In this document: positions 8,174 to 17,775 of the stretch, in pieces | How the letters are laid out: each line of letters begins with the position of its first letter | How positions within the stretch are numbered: position 1 is the first letter of the stretch | Source: an uncultured Rikenellaceae bacterium | Lineage (GTDB): Bacteria > Bacteroidota > Bacteroidia > Bacteroidales > Rikenellaceae | Assembly: GCA_949287525.1 (NCBI GenBank) | Contig: CASEGL010000008.1 | Location: 1-64,000, forward strand | Length of the DNA stretch: 64,000 bases | Direction: 5' to 3' | Translations under genes and position numbers: made by a program | The notes under the pieces: model-generated | What the model saw: only the letters and a program-made list of their open reading frames with translations | Databases searched by the model: none | What the model was told of the DNA's origin: nothing

Positions 8174-10024
8174 TTACTTCTTCTCGTTCTCGGCCTCTTC
8201 CAGACGGGCTTTCAGTTCAGCCAGGCCGATGATGTCGCCGAGGGTCGTTTTCTCAACCGAAGCGTTGATCTTCTTCACGCTGGCTTTAGCAGCATCGGCA
8301 GCGGCACGTTTCTCGTCCTTGGCAGCCTTCTCCTCAGCGCGGCGGGCATCCTCGAAGATGCGGGTGTGCGACAGGGTGATGTGGCGCGTTACCTTCGAGA
8401 ACTCGGTCACCTTGAAGGGCAGCGTCTCGCCTACCTTGGCGGTCGTGCCATCCTCTTTCACGAGCTGGCGCGAAGGAGCGAAGCCTTCGATGTTGTCACC
8501 CAGCGATACGACGGCACCGCGGTCGGTGATCTCGGTGATCGTACCCTCGTGGATCGAGTCTACCGGGAACTTGCTCTCGAACTCGCCCCAGGGATTCTCC
8601 TCGAGCTGTTTGTGGCCGAGGCTCAGACGGCGGTTCTCCTTGTCGATGCCCAGCACGACAACGTCGATGTTGGCACCGATCTGGGTGATCTCTGCCGGAT
8701 GTTTGATCTTCTTGGTCCAGCTCAGGTCGGAGATGTGGATCAGACCGTCGATACCGTCGGCGATCTCAACGAAGATACCGAAGTTGGTGAAGTTGCGCAC
8801 CTTGGCGGTGTGACGCGAACCTACCGGGTAACGCTCCTCGATACCCTCCCACGGGTCGGAAGTGAGCTGTTTGATGCCGAGCGACATCTTGCGCTCTGCG
8901 CGGTCGAGGGTCAGGATCACGGCCTTCACCTCGTCGCCGATCTTCATGAAGTCCTGAGCCGAACGCAGGTGCTGGTTCCACGACATTTCCGATACGTGGA
9001 TCAGACCCTCTACGCCGGGAGCGATCTCGATGAACGCACCGTAGTCGTACATCATCACTACCTTGCCGGTAACGACGTCGCCGACCTTGAGGTTCGGATC
9101 GAGCGCCTCCCACGGATGGGGAGTCAGCTGCTTCAGACCCAGAGCGATACGTTTCTTGGCATCGTCGAAGTCGAGGATAACGACATTGAGTTTCTGGTCG
9201 AGTTTGACGATCTCCTCGGGGTGGTTTACACGGCCCCAGCTGAGGTCGGTGATGTGGATCAGACCGTCTACGCCGCCCAGGTCGATGAATACGCCGTAGG
9301 AGGTGATGTTCTTGACGGTACCTTCGAGGATCTGTCCCTTCTCGAGTTTGGACATGATCTCCTTCTTCTGGGCCTCAAGCTCCTCTTCGATAAGGGCTTT
9401 GTGCGAAACGACCACGTTGCGGAACTCCTGGTTGATCTTGACAACCTTGAACTCCATGGTCTTGTCCACGTACATGTCGTAGTCGCGGATCGGTTTCACG
9501 TCGATCTGCGAACCCGGCAGGAAGGCCTCGATGCCGAATACGTCTACGATCATACCGCCCTTGGTGCGGCACTTGATGTAACCCTTGATTATCTCGTCGT
9601 TCTCGAGGGCCTGGTTTACGCGATCCCACGATTTGAGCTGACGGGCTTTCTTGTGCGACAGCACGAGCTGACCTTTCTTGTCCTCTGCGCTTTCCACGTA
9701 CACTTCCACCTTCTCGCCTACGGCCAGTTCGGGGTTGTAGCGGAATTCGGAGATCGGGATGATACCTTCGGACTTGTAGCCGATGTTGACGATCACCTCA
9801 CGTTTGGTGATGCCTACTACGGTACCCTCGACAACCTCGCCCACCTGTACGTTGGAGAGCGACTCGTCATACTTCTTCTCGACATCCTCTTTGGACATGC
9901 CGTACACGTCGAGATCGTTCTCGAACGCGTCCCAGTTGAACTCCTCGTTGGAGATCTTCTTCGCGGGTTTTGCCTCGGGAGCAGCCTGCTCGGCAGCGCC
10001 CTCGATTACTTTGTTTTCTTCCAT
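8174..10024 (-). CDS. rpsA: 30S ribosomal protein S1
   Basis: S1 is an RNA-binding ribosomal protein used in translation initiation. The 616-residue protein contains six S1 (OB-fold) repeats, visible as recurring blocks such as GTVVGITKREVIVNIG, GTVKNITSYGVFIDLG, GKVVMMYDYGAFIEI and AKVRNFTNFGIFVEI. Each of the central ones is followed by GLIHISDLSW or a close variant. The N-terminal 50 residues are acidic with Ala/Pro/Lys, and the C-terminal 60 are Lys/Ala-rich, as in other Bacteroidetes S1 proteins. The leader holds a TATCTTTG box 73 bases upstream. Codon use is restricted, as expected for a highly expressed gene. Confidence 0.96.
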   Translation of the reverse strand: MEENKVIEGAAEQAAPEAKPAKKISNEEFNWDAFENDLDVYGMSKEDVEKKYDESLSNVQVGEVVEGTVVGITKREVIVNIGYKSEGIIPISEFRYNPELAVGEKVEVYVESAEDKKGQLVLSHKKARQLKSWDRVNQALENDEIIKGYIKCRTKGGMIVDVFGIEAFLPGSQIDVKPIRDYDMYVDKTMEFKVVKINQEFRNVVVSHKALIEEELEAQKKEIMSKLEKGQILEGTVKNITSYGVFIDLGGVDGLIHITDLSWGRVNHPEEIVKLDQKLNVVILDFDDAKKRIALGLKQLTPHPWEALDPNLKVGDVVTGKVVMMYDYGAFIEIAPGVEGLIHVSEMSWNQHLRSAQDFMKIGDEVKAVILTLDRAERKMSLGIKQLTSDPWEGIEERYPVGSRHTAKVRNFTNFGIFVEIADGIDGLIHISDLSWTKKIKHPAEITQIGANIDVVVLGIDKENRRLSLGHKQLEENPWGEFESKFPVDSIHEGTITEITDRGAVVSLGDNIEGFAPSRQLVKEDGTTAKVGETLPFKVTEFSKVTRHITLSHTRIFEDARRAEEKAAKDEKRAAADAAKASVKKINASVEKTTLGDIIGLAELKARLEEAENEKK

Positions 10025-10096
10025 GTTGATAAAAAATGTTTTCTACGCTGAAGTGTTAGACTTTATGGGTAGACTTCCCTTGCGGGAAAGAACGCG

Positions 10097-10111
10097 CAAA
10101 GATATATCTTT
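10097..10111 (-). promoter_or_regulatory. rpsA -7 box within an AT palindrome
   Basis: The minus strand reads TATCTTTG at 10097-10104. It is embedded in the palindrome AAAGATATATCTTT (10098-10111), with an extended CGAAAAG/CTTTTCG-like flank on one side. It lies 73 bases upstream of rpsA. Confidence 0.5.
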
Positions 10112-10197
10112 TCGGCGATAAACCGAAGAAAATCAGAAACAAATTCGCGCAACCGCCCTCCAGGCATGTTGTCACCGCCTTCGTTCGTACGGCACGC

Positions 10198-11172
10198 TCA
10201 CTTCTTTCGGCTCCCGTACCATGCGTCGGTGCGCAGGATGACATTCTCCTTGAGTGCGTCGCGATAGAAAAACAGTTCCTGCAGATGGTAATTGCCGACG
10301 GCAAACAACCCCGCCAGCGACGGTTCGTAATAGCGCATCGGATCGAATCCCTCGACCAGCAGCACCCGACGGTCCGTATCGACCCGCACGGTCACCGAAT
10401 CGTTGAGCGGCGCCGGTTCGCCGTCCGTGCGCCAGTTCAGCGGATTGATGCACAGCGCGCTGGGCGACAGCACGGGACAGATGGCCGCCGCATCGGCCAC
10501 GGAATTGTAACAGACCGTCACGCCCGTATCGCCGGCTCCCTCGGCCGGGCGGATCGCCACAGCGGCGAGATCCTCCTCCGTCACCCGATAGCCGATCACA
10601 TAGGCGGCCACGAGCCGTTCCGAGAGCGAATCGGGCAGTTCGCGCAGCAGCTCCACGACGCCTTTGCCCCCCTGGCTGAATCCGGCCAGCACGAAGGGGC
10701 GCCCCTCCGACTCCTCACGGATAAAACGGGCGAAGGCGGCGCGTATGTCCTGCATGGCCACTCCGAAACGACGTTCGACCGCTTCCTCCCCCGCAATCCA
10801 CGCATCGAGTGTAATCTGACGGTAGTAGGGCGCACAGAAAGCACCCCGTCCGCCGAAGATCTCCGCCGCCAACTCGTACGAAGGCTGCATGGCCGCCCGC
10901 TGCGCCGGATCGTAGGGATCGGCATAGTGGCACCACTGCCCCTCGCCGTCCTGCCAGTCCCACACGCAGGTGGGCAGGACGTAAAAGACATCGGCACGCG
11001 CCGCGACCTCCGTCTCCGGCTCCGTCCGGTACCACGCCTGCGGGTCGGCATAGTCGGGCGCCGCCGGCACCCTCTCCTGCACGGCCGGACGGGCGACGCA
11101 GCCCACACAGCACCACAGCACCAGCCAGCCGAACAGGCCGCAGCGTCGCATGACATTCACGGGAAACATCAT
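10198..11172 (-). CDS. DUF3089 family lipoprotein, alpha/beta-hydrolase-like
   Basis: About 324 residues. The N-terminus is hydrophobic and ends CCVGC, a plausible lipobox, so the protein is probably membrane-anchored outside the cytoplasm. FYVLPT near the start, then VLAGFSQGG (nucleophile elbow GxSxG at about residue 182), VCYNSVADA, CINPLNW and a late GNYHLQELFFFYR-like segment with its histidine match the DUF3089 group. This group is predicted to hydrolyse esters or lipids, but the substrate is not known. Three in-frame Met codons compete as starts (11217, 11172, 11151); 11172 gives a normal signal peptide. It follows the MFS gene by 22 bases, so the two are likely co-transcribed. Confidence 0.75.
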   Translation of the reverse strand: MMFPVNVMRRCGLFGWLVLWCCVGCVARPAVQERVPAAPDYADPQAWYRTEPETEVAARADVFYVLPTCVWDWQDGEGQWCHYADPYDPAQRAAMQPSYELAAEIFGGRGAFCAPYYRQITLDAWIAGEEAVERRFGVAMQDIRAAFARFIREESEGRPFVLAGFSQGGKGVVELLRELPDSLSERLVAAYVIGYRVTEEDLAAVAIRPAEGAGDTGVTVCYNSVADAAAICPVLSPSALCINPLNWRTDGEPAPLNDSVTVRVDTDRRVLLVEGFDPMRYYEPSLAGLFAVGNYHLQELFFYRDALKENVILRTDAWYGSRKK

Positions 11173-11194
11173 CTGTTTATCCTGTTCCGCACGG

Positions 11195-12397
11195 TCAGCG
11201 GAGTTTGTTGCGTTCAAAATGGGGTCCCACCTTCAATTTGAAGAAGAGCGCCGAGACCACCGTCAGACAGGCGCCGAAGAAATAGGCCATGTCCATCGTA
11301 CTGATCTGGCCGATGTAGCCGCCCACGAGCAGGCCGGCACCGATGCCCACATCCCACGAGGTGAGATAGGTCGAGGTGGCCGTACCGCGCTGGTTGTTGG
11401 GTGCCAGATTGACGAAGAGCGTATTGAAGGCGGGGAACATCGTACCGAAAGCCACGCCCAGCAGCAGGGCGATGCCGAAGAAGACGAACCGGCCGATCTG
11501 GGGGGCCTCGGCCATCAGCCATTTGCACCCCGACAGGGCGAAGAAGCAGGCGCAGGCCAGATAGATGCCGAACGAGATGACGGCCACGATGCGCCCCTTA
11601 TCCACCTGCCGGCCGGAGAACATCCGCGAGACGGCCATACCGGTCGCCATCAGCGTAAAGAAGAGTCCCGTTCCGCTGACAATGCCGATCTGTTTGGCAT
11701 ACATGGCGACATAGGTTGTCGTCATGCCGTACGGGATCGAGAGCAGCAGCAGGTCGATGCCGGCCGGAATGCCCTTCACGAGGAAGAAACGGTCGAGCGA
11801 AATGGGTTCCTTCTTCGGCACGGGCGCCTTGACGGGCGCCTTGACCAGCGAGGCGCAGATCAGCCCCAGGATACACGAACACAGCGCCCCCGTAAAGAGT
11901 ACGTTGAAGCTCAGCCCCGCATCGTGCATGAACAGTCCCACCATCGGGCCGACCGACATGGCGATGTTGTTGGCCAGGCCGTAGTAGCCGAGCGCCTCGC
12001 CGCGTCGCGAGGAGGGCGTGATGTCGATCACCAGCGTATTGCCCGACACGGTCACCGTACCGAAGGCCAGGCCATGCGCAATACGCAGGATGATGAATAC
12101 GGTCAGCGTACCGGCCACCATGTAGCCGGCGAAGATGCTCATGAAGATGAAATAGGCCAGCAGGTAGAGCGGCTTGCGGGCCAGCGTGTCGAGCAGATAG
12201 CCGGAGAACGGCCGGATGAGCAGGGCGGCAATCGTGTAGCACGACAGGGCGAATCCCATCATGGAACTGCTGGTCTGGAAAAACTCCGTCAGATAGAACG
12301 GAAAGACCGGCATCAGCAGATAGAAGCCGAAATAGAGCAAGAAGTTCGCTGCCAGAATCAGGCAATAACTCGGTGAGACAAGACGATCCTTACCCAT
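11195..12397 (-). CDS. Major facilitator superfamily transporter
   Basis: 400 residues with about 12 hydrophobic segments: an inner-membrane proton-coupled carrier. The typical MFS loop between TM2 and TM3 is present as SGYLLDTLARKPLYLL, and a second-half equivalent as SGRQVDKGRIVAV. A basic cytoplasmic loop with a repeated KAPVKAPVPKKEP divides the halves at about residue 190-200. The overall pattern resembles drug/metabolite exporters, but the substrate cannot be read from sequence. The DUF3089 lipoprotein follows it closely. The start MGKDRLVSPSY at 12397 gives a normal N-terminus. No obvious promoter box was identified in the 288 bases before it. Confidence 0.85.
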   Translation of the reverse strand: MGKDRLVSPSYCLILAANFLLYFGFYLLMPVFPFYLTEFFQTSSSMMGFALSCYTIAALLIRPFSGYLLDTLARKPLYLLAYFIFMSIFAGYMVAGTLTVFIILRIAHGLAFGTVTVSGNTLVIDITPSSRRGEALGYYGLANNIAMSVGPMVGLFMHDAGLSFNVLFTGALCSCILGLICASLVKAPVKAPVPKKEPISLDRFFLVKGIPAGIDLLLLSIPYGMTTTYVAMYAKQIGIVSGTGLFFTLMATGMAVSRMFSGRQVDKGRIVAVISFGIYLACACFFALSGCKWLMAEAPQIGRFVFFGIALLLGVAFGTMFPAFNTLFVNLAPNNQRGTATSTYLTSWDVGIGAGLLVGGYIGQISTMDMAYFFGACLTVVSALFFKLKVGPHFERNKLR

Positions 12398-12617
12398 AAA
12401 TCAAGAGTCGTGTTTTTAGATTCATATCGTTCCATTCCACGGGGCATCCGGAAGCGGCCGCGCACGCTGCTTGCCGAGGCTCCGATCTATGGATACGGAT
12501 GCCGTCAATCCGATGCAGTTGGCAAAGGTAAGGATAAAACAGATACATTATGTCTTTCCGGCCGCAGAACTCGCCTCTCGGGATTCCGGCTGCCTCGCCT
12601 GACCGCCGCCCTCATGC

Positions 12618-12659
12618 AAAAAAAATCCGGAACGCCCCAACAGGGGGACATTCCGGATC
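12618..12659 (-). terminator. Rho-independent terminator of htpG
   Basis: On the minus strand a near-perfect 14-bp stem around ATCCGGAA...TTCCGGAT (about 12625-12659) is followed by eight T residues (12618-12625). The remaining part of the 12398-12685 gap shows no gene. Confidence 0.8.
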
Positions 12660-12685
12660 ACAATTCACTTACGGACAGCGGGCTG

Positions 12686-14743
12686 CTATTTGCCGATCAG
12701 ATCGACGCTGCGTTTGATGAATGCGGTGAGCTGCTCGCCTTTCAGCATGCCGTTCGAGAGCAGGGCCAGATCGACCAGCTGTTTGACGATCTCGTTCTGT
12801 CCGCCGATCTCGCGCAGGCGGCCGTCACGCTGCGAGCGCAGCTCCTCGGCTCGTTTGTCGAGCTGTTCGCGCTGCTCCTTCTCCTCGGCGGTGAGGTCGG
12901 CCTCCTTCTTGTTCTTCAGCACCTCGGCCAGGGCATTCTGCTGCTTGCGCACCTCGGCGATCTCGCCGTCCACCTTCTTCAGGTCGTCGCCGTAGGCCTT
13001 CTCCACATCCTCCAGCACGTCGATCACCAGCGGATGGTTGCCGTTCACGGCCACCGTGTAGCTGTCGGGCATCTGACCGTAGAAGGCACTCATGCCGCCG
13101 CCCATGGCAGCCATCTCCTTCATACGGCGCATGTATTCGTCCTGCGTGATGACCACCGGCGCATCGGTCGGCGCCATCGCCTCAAAGGCCACGGTGAACA
13201 TCGTCTTGCCGTCCGAAGGCAGGCGGCACTCGAAGACGGGGCGCATGATCTCCTGCTGCTCGCTGCTGAGCGACAGGGTGCGGTTTTCGTCCTTGTCGAT
13301 CAGCCGCTCCACGACGTCCGAATCGACACGCACGAAGCGCAGGTCGTTGTGCTTGTTCTCGCACCAGCTGACGAAGTGGTTGTCGAGCTGGCCGTCCATC
13401 AGCAGCACGTCGTATCCCTTGGCGCGCGCCGCCTCGACAAAGCTGTACCGGCCGACGGCATCCTCCGTGTAGAGGCAGACGACCGTACCGTTCTTGTCGG
13501 TCTGCTGCTCCTTGATCCTGGCGCGGTACTCCTCCAGCGTGAAGTATTTGCCCTCGGTGTTCTTGAGCAGCATGAAGCCCTCGGCCTTCTCGGCGAACTT
13601 CTCGTCGGTCACGATGCCGTATTCGATAAAGATCTTCAGGTCGTCCCACTTGCTCTCATACTCCTCGCGCTTGCCGGTGAAGAGTTCGTTCAGTTTGTCG
13701 GCCACCTTGCGGGTGATGTAGCCCGAAATCTTGCGCACGTTGCTGTCGCTCTGGAGATAGCTTCGCGACACGTTCAGCGGGATGTCCGGCGAGTCGATCA
13801 CGCCGTGCAGCAGCGTGAGGAACTCCGGCACGATGCCCTCCACCGAATCGGTCACATAGACCTGGTTGCAGTAGAGCTGGATCTTGTTCTTCTGGATCTC
13901 GAAGTTGTTGCGGATCTTCGGGAAGTAGAGGATACCCGTCAGGTGGAACGGATAGTCGATGTTCAGATGGATCCAGAAGAGCGGCTCCTCGCTGCCCGGG
14001 TAGAGGTTGCGGTAGAATTCGCGGTACTGCTCGTCCTTCACGTCGGCCGGCTTGTGCATCCACAGCGGGTCGGTGTCGTTCACGATGTAGTCCTTCTCCG
14101 TATCGACGTACTTGCCGTCCTTCCACTCCTGCTCCTTGCCGCAGGCGATCTGAACCGGCAGGAAGCGGCAGTATTTGCGCAGCATGCCGCGGATGCGGGT
14201 CTGGTCGGCGAACTCGGCGCAGTCCTCGCTCAGGTGCAGGATGATGTCCGTACCGCGGCGGCGCTTCTCCTCGCGCTCGACCATCGTATAGGAGGGATTG
14301 CCGTCGCAGCTCCATACCACCGTCGGTGCCTCCTCCTGCCACGACTGGGTGACGATCTCGACCTTGTCAGCCACCATGAAGGCGGAGTAGAATCCCAGGC
14401 CGAAGTGGCCGATGATCGACTGGTTCTTGTATTTGGCCATGAACTCCTCGGCGCCGGAGAAGGCGATCTGGTTGATGTACTTGTCCACCTCGGCCTCCGT
14501 CATGCCGATACCGGCATCCGAAATGGTCAGCGTGCGGGCATCCGAGTCGGCCGTCACACGGACGGTCAGATCGCCCAGCTCGCCCTTGAAGTCGCCTGCC
14601 GAGGCGAGCGTACGCAGCTTCTGCGTAGCATCCACGGCATTGGACACCAGCTCGCGGAGGAAAATCTCGTGGTCGGAATAGAGGAATTTCTTGATGATGG
14701 GGAATATGTTTTCTGTGGTTACCCCGATGGATCCGTTCTGCAT
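12686..14743 (-). CDS. htpG: Molecular chaperone HtpG (Hsp90)
   Basis: HtpG is a cytoplasmic ATP-dependent Hsp90 homodimer. It has 685 residues. The GHKL ATPase domain starts with the ENIFPIIKKFLYSDHEIFLREL region and continues with SNAVDA, DAGIGM and GHFGLGFYSAFMV; the middle domain carries the catalytic-loop equivalent NVSRSYLQ. The C-terminal dimerisation region follows a long charged coiled-coil-like stretch. The frame extends 36 codons upstream (14851), but MQNGSIGVTTEN at 14743 is the family start. It is followed by a clear terminator. Its nearest upstream neighbour, a flippase, is 104 bases away, and htpG may have its own promoter in that gap. Confidence 0.95.
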   Translation of the reverse strand: MQNGSIGVTTENIFPIIKKFLYSDHEIFLRELVSNAVDATQKLRTLASAGDFKGELGDLTVRVTADSDARTLTISDAGIGMTEAEVDKYINQIAFSGAEEFMAKYKNQSIIGHFGLGFYSAFMVADKVEIVTQSWQEEAPTVVWSCDGNPSYTMVEREEKRRRGTDIILHLSEDCAEFADQTRIRGMLRKYCRFLPVQIACGKEQEWKDGKYVDTEKDYIVNDTDPLWMHKPADVKDEQYREFYRNLYPGSEEPLFWIHLNIDYPFHLTGILYFPKIRNNFEIQKNKIQLYCNQVYVTDSVEGIVPEFLTLLHGVIDSPDIPLNVSRSYLQSDSNVRKISGYITRKVADKLNELFTGKREEYESKWDDLKIFIEYGIVTDEKFAEKAEGFMLLKNTEGKYFTLEEYRARIKEQQTDKNGTVVCLYTEDAVGRYSFVEAARAKGYDVLLMDGQLDNHFVSWCENKHNDLRFVRVDSDVVERLIDKDENRTLSLSSEQQEIMRPVFECRLPSDGKTMFTVAFEAMAPTDAPVVITQDEYMRRMKEMAAMGGGMSAFYGQMPDSYTVAVNGNHPLVIDVLEDVEKAYGDDLKKVDGEIAEVRKQQNALAEVLKNKKEADLTAEEKEQREQLDKRAEELRSQRDGRLREIGGQNEIVKQLVDLALLSNGMLKGEQLTAFIKRSVDLIGK

Positions 14744-14847
14744 AATATGTCGTGTTTTTGATGATTCGGAAAACGAATGATTCCTTATCAAACCGCATGC
14801 CACGCCATGCGGAACGACACATTGGCAGGTCAGGCTGACACCCGCTG

Positions 14848-16305
14848 TCATTTATGGAACCGCGCCGCCACGACCTGTGCCAGAATGGTGCGCACCTCCC
14901 GCCATCCCTCCGGCCGGAAGAGCATGGCCAGACCGCCGTACACGACCACGCCGGCCACGATCTCGGCGATCAGCACCACCCACAGCGCCGTGTGGCCGAG
15001 CAGCAGCACCCGCACGCCCCACACGCCGGCCAGCATCAGCGCCGACAGCAGCAGATAGGGCAACGATCCCTTCAGCCGCTGCCACACGGTCCAGGGCAGG
15101 AAACGCCCTGCGCCGAGCAGGTTGAGCAGCGCATCGGAGAAGTAGATCGCCGTCTGACCCCAGGCGATGGCCTTTACGCCGAGCGGGATCGTCACGGCGA
15201 GGACGATGGTGGCGATCAGTTTCTTGATGATTTCGAGCCGGAAGATCAGTTTGCCGTCGCTTTTGATTTTCAGGATATTGTACGACACCACCGACAGCGG
15301 AGCGAACAGTCCCGACAGACACAGAATGCGGAAATAGGGAACCACCGGCAGCCAGCGTTCGGGCAGGAAGACGTCGATGAAATCGTACACGATGCCGATC
15401 AGCCCGAACATCACGGGGAAGATCAGGAAGTTCATCACCACGACGACCTGATGGGCGCTGAGGCGCATCTTCGCGGGGTCGTCCTGCAGCTGCGAGAGAG
15501 CCGGGAAGGTCACGTTCTGCACGGAGGTAATCACCGCGCTCACCGGCATGTCCTTGTACTGTTTGGCGCGGTTGTAGTAGCCGAGTGCCTCCTTGGTGTA
15601 CATGCGGCCGATGAACAGCTCCGAGATGTTGGCATAGATCGTATTGGTGATGTCGCTCAGCAACAGCCGCGAGCTGTATCCCAGCATGGGACGCAGCGGG
15701 CGCAGCGTGATGCGTCCCGACGGGCGCCAGTCGCTGCGGAACCACATCAGAAACGACTTGACGGCCGGCGTGACGAGCCGCTGTCCCAGCAGCGACCACA
15801 CCCCGCATCCGGCCACGGCCATGCCCACCGCCGCCGCGCTGCCCACGACGGTACCCCAGAGCGTATATTGCGAGATGGTCTTGAAGCCGAAGCTGCGGAT
15901 CAGCAGCGTATTCTGGATATTAGCCAGCGAATTGACCGGCACGAGCAGAAACAGCACGGGAGCCAGCTGCAGCATGACGGGCGAATCGTAGTAGCGTGCC
16001 AGCGCCGGCGTGAGGGCCAGCAGCAGCAGATACATGCCCACCGCCGTCAGCACATTGAAAAAGAAAACCGACGAATACTCCTGCTGGGGCACCTCGCGCC
16101 GCCGGATCAGCGCGGCCGAAAAGCCGCTGTCCACGAACACGGCGCAGACAGAGGTAAAGACAACGAGGATCTGGATCGTGCCGTAATCGTCCGGATATAG
16201 GAAGCTCATCAGCGCCAGTCCGGAGAGCATCTGGATGACGGTGGTGGCGATCTTCTCGAAGAAGGTCCATGCCATTCCCTTTACCACATGTTTCTTCAGT
16301 TCCAT
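14848..16305 (-). CDS. Polysaccharide/lipid-linked oligosaccharide flippase (MOP superfamily, Wzx-like)
   Basis: 485 residues with about 12-14 transmembrane segments. The N-terminal pattern KHVVKGMAWTFFEKIATTVIQ, together with GFSAALIRR and PQQEYSSVFFFN at about residues 60-85, is typical of polysaccharide synthase/oligosaccharide flippases (Polysacc_synt family). These move undecaprenyl-linked sugars across the inner membrane. No glycosyltransferases flank it, so it is an isolated flippase whose cargo (O-antigen, capsule or surface-glycan units) is unknown. It sits 91 bases downstream of aroQ and may be the end of the hpt-queE-divIC-aroQ transcript. Confidence 0.85.
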   Translation of the reverse strand: MELKKHVVKGMAWTFFEKIATTVIQMLSGLALMSFLYPDDYGTIQILVVFTSVCAVFVDSGFSAALIRRREVPQQEYSSVFFFNVLTAVGMYLLLLALTPALARYYDSPVMLQLAPVLFLLVPVNSLANIQNTLLIRSFGFKTISQYTLWGTVVGSAAAVGMAVAGCGVWSLLGQRLVTPAVKSFLMWFRSDWRPSGRITLRPLRPMLGYSSRLLLSDITNTIYANISELFIGRMYTKEALGYYNRAKQYKDMPVSAVITSVQNVTFPALSQLQDDPAKMRLSAHQVVVVMNFLIFPVMFGLIGIVYDFIDVFLPERWLPVVPYFRILCLSGLFAPLSVVSYNILKIKSDGKLIFRLEIIKKLIATIVLAVTIPLGVKAIAWGQTAIYFSDALLNLLGAGRFLPWTVWQRLKGSLPYLLLSALMLAGVWGVRVLLLGHTALWVVLIAEIVAGVVVYGGLAMLFRPEGWREVRTILAQVVAARFHK

Positions 16306-16396
16306 CCGTCCGTCATCTTTTCATCTTTCTTCTCCGGCACCGCTACGGCTCCGTCGTCCTGCCGCCGTCCGTCTCTCTCCTCTTCACCGCCTCCGC

Positions 16397-16819
16397 TCAG
16401 CGCAGGAAGCTCTCCACGGCCAGCCGGTAGGAATCGAGTCCGAATCCGCTCACGGAGCCGCGGCAGGCAGCTCCCGTCAGCGACACGTGGCGATAGCTCT
16501 CCCTGGCAAAAATATTGGACACATGCACCTCCACGACCGGCACCTCCACCGCGCGGATCGCATCGGCTATGGCCACCGACGTGTGGGTATAGCCGCCCGC
16601 ATTGAGGATCACCCCGTCGTAGCGGCCGTCGGCGCCCTGAATCTGATCGATCAGTTCGCCTTCGATATTGGACTGCACGTAATCGAGCGTCACGCCGTTG
16701 CCGGCATAGCGTTCGCGCAATGCGGCCAGATAGCCGCCGAAACCTTCGTTTCCGTATATTTCGGGTTCGCGGCGTCCCAGCAGATTCAGGTTGGGACCGT
16801 TCAGTATCAACAGTTTCAT
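16397..16819 (-). CDS. aroQ: Type II 3-dehydroquinate dehydratase
   Basis: AroQ dehydrates 3-dehydroquinate to 3-dehydroshikimate, the third shikimate step. It has 140 residues, the usual type II dodecamer subunit length. The start MKLLILNGPNLNLLGRREPEIYG carries the conserved Asn and catalytic Tyr of the flexible lid. NAGGYTHTSVAIADAI contains the conserved substrate-binding segment, and VEVHVSNIFARESYRH the catalytic His and Arg. It is 25 bases downstream of divIC. aroB at 4.5 kb makes its substrate, but the two are not linked. Confidence 0.95.
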   Translation of the reverse strand: MKLLILNGPNLNLLGRREPEIYGNEGFGGYLAALRERYAGNGVTLDYVQSNIEGELIDQIQGADGRYDGVILNAGGYTHTSVAIADAIRAVEVPVVEVHVSNIFARESYRHVSLTGAACRGSVSGFGLDSYRLAVESFLR

Positions 16820-16844
16820 AATCCTTGCCGTTCGTATTCCGTTA

Positions 16845-17123
16845 CTATTCGACCAGATAAAGCTCCTCGCCCCGCTCCTTCATATAGAACGTCTCGCGGG
16901 CATATTTCTCCAGGAACCAGTCATGCTTGAGCATCTCCAGGAACGTGCTGTCCTCGCGCGCCTGCTCGCGGTAGCGCATCTGCTCGCGGTGCATGACGCG
17001 GATACGATGGCGGATGGCCATCGCCTCGATCATCGTATTCTTCGAGAAGACCGTGACGATCAACACGAAAGCTATCGTCACGATGCATCCGATCCGGTAT
17101 TTCTGCCACAATTTCTTAAACAT
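16845..17123 (-). CDS. divIC: DivIC/FtsB-like septum formation initiator
   Basis: A 92-residue bitopic protein. It has a short basic cytoplasmic N-terminus, one membrane segment (about residues 11-27), then a coiled coil through residues 35-70, and the FtsB-type ending FLEKYARETFYMKERGEELY. FtsB/DivIC joins FtsL and FtsQ in the divisome and activates septal synthesis. A GTG two codons upstream also opens the frame, but ATG at 17123 has AAGGAGG at the right distance. It lies 10 bases after queE and 25 before aroQ. An FtsL-like partner is encoded at 55.5 kb. Confidence 0.85.
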   Translation of the reverse strand: MFKKLWQKYRIGCIVTIAFVLIVTVFSKNTMIEAMAIRHRIRVMHREQMRYREQAREDSTFLEMLKHDWFLEKYARETFYMKERGEELYLVE

Positions 17124-17133
17124 CGTCACCTCC

Positions 17134-17775
17134 TTAGGGTATGTTCATATATTTGTGCGTCTGCAACGAGATGCGCCAGCGGGGATGCGCCTTGACATAC
17201 GCCACGATCAGTTCCATGGCTTCCGCACGCCGTCCCCACTCGGGCTGCAAAAACAACAGGCAGCCGGAACCCACCTGCCCGGCACACGCCTCCGCCCAGT
17301 CCAGATCCTCCGGCACGCCGATCACGACCTTCAGTTCGTCGGCCATGCGGCACATCTCGCCGAGGGGCGGGCGATGACGCTTGGGCGACAGGCAGATCCA
17401 GTCGATCCGGCCGAGGGGGCGATGCGTTCCGGAAGTCTCCATCCACACCTCCAGTCCGCGGGCAGCCAGCGCTTCGGTCAGCGGCCCGAGCGGAAAGAGG
17501 GTCGGTTCGCCTCCGGTAATGACCACGGCCGGCGCACCGCTGGCTGCCGCCTGTTCCGCCACGGCCGTCACGTCGGTCAGCGGCGCATCGGCACCCTCCC
17601 ACGTATAGCGGGCATCGCACCACGGGCAGCGCACGTCGCAACCGCCCAGCCGCACGAAATAGGCGGCACGCCCCGTATGGGCGCCCTCGCCCTGCACCGT
17701 ATAGAACATTTCGGCGACCGGCAGGCGACTGCCGTCTCCGACCGCCGCAATCAGTTCTTCCAACGCCTTCGTCAT
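17134..17775 (-). CDS. queE: 7-carboxy-7-deazaguanine synthase (QueE)
   Basis: QueE is a radical SAM enzyme making CDG from 6-carboxytetrahydropterin, on the path to preQ0 and queuosine. The 213-residue protein has AEMFYTVQGEGAHTGR near the start (family signature), the cysteine motif CDVRCPWC at about 46-53, GGEPTLFP (SAM-binding GGE motif) and LSPKRHR. Its ATG overlaps the hpt stop by four bases (ATGA), so translational coupling is likely. It is the second queuosine-pathway gene in the window, with queG inside the fusion at 5.6 kb; the other queuosine genes are not seen here. Confidence 0.93.
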   Translation of the reverse strand: MTKALEELIAAVGDGSRLPVAEMFYTVQGEGAHTGRAAYFVRLGGCDVRCPWCDARYTWEGADAPLTDVTAVAEQAAASGAPAVVITGGEPTLFPLGPLTEALAARGLEVWMETSGTHRPLGRIDWICLSPKRHRPPLGEMCRMADELKVVIGVPEDLDWAEACAGQVGSGCLLFLQPEWGRRAEAMELIVAYVKAHPRWRISLQTHKYMNIP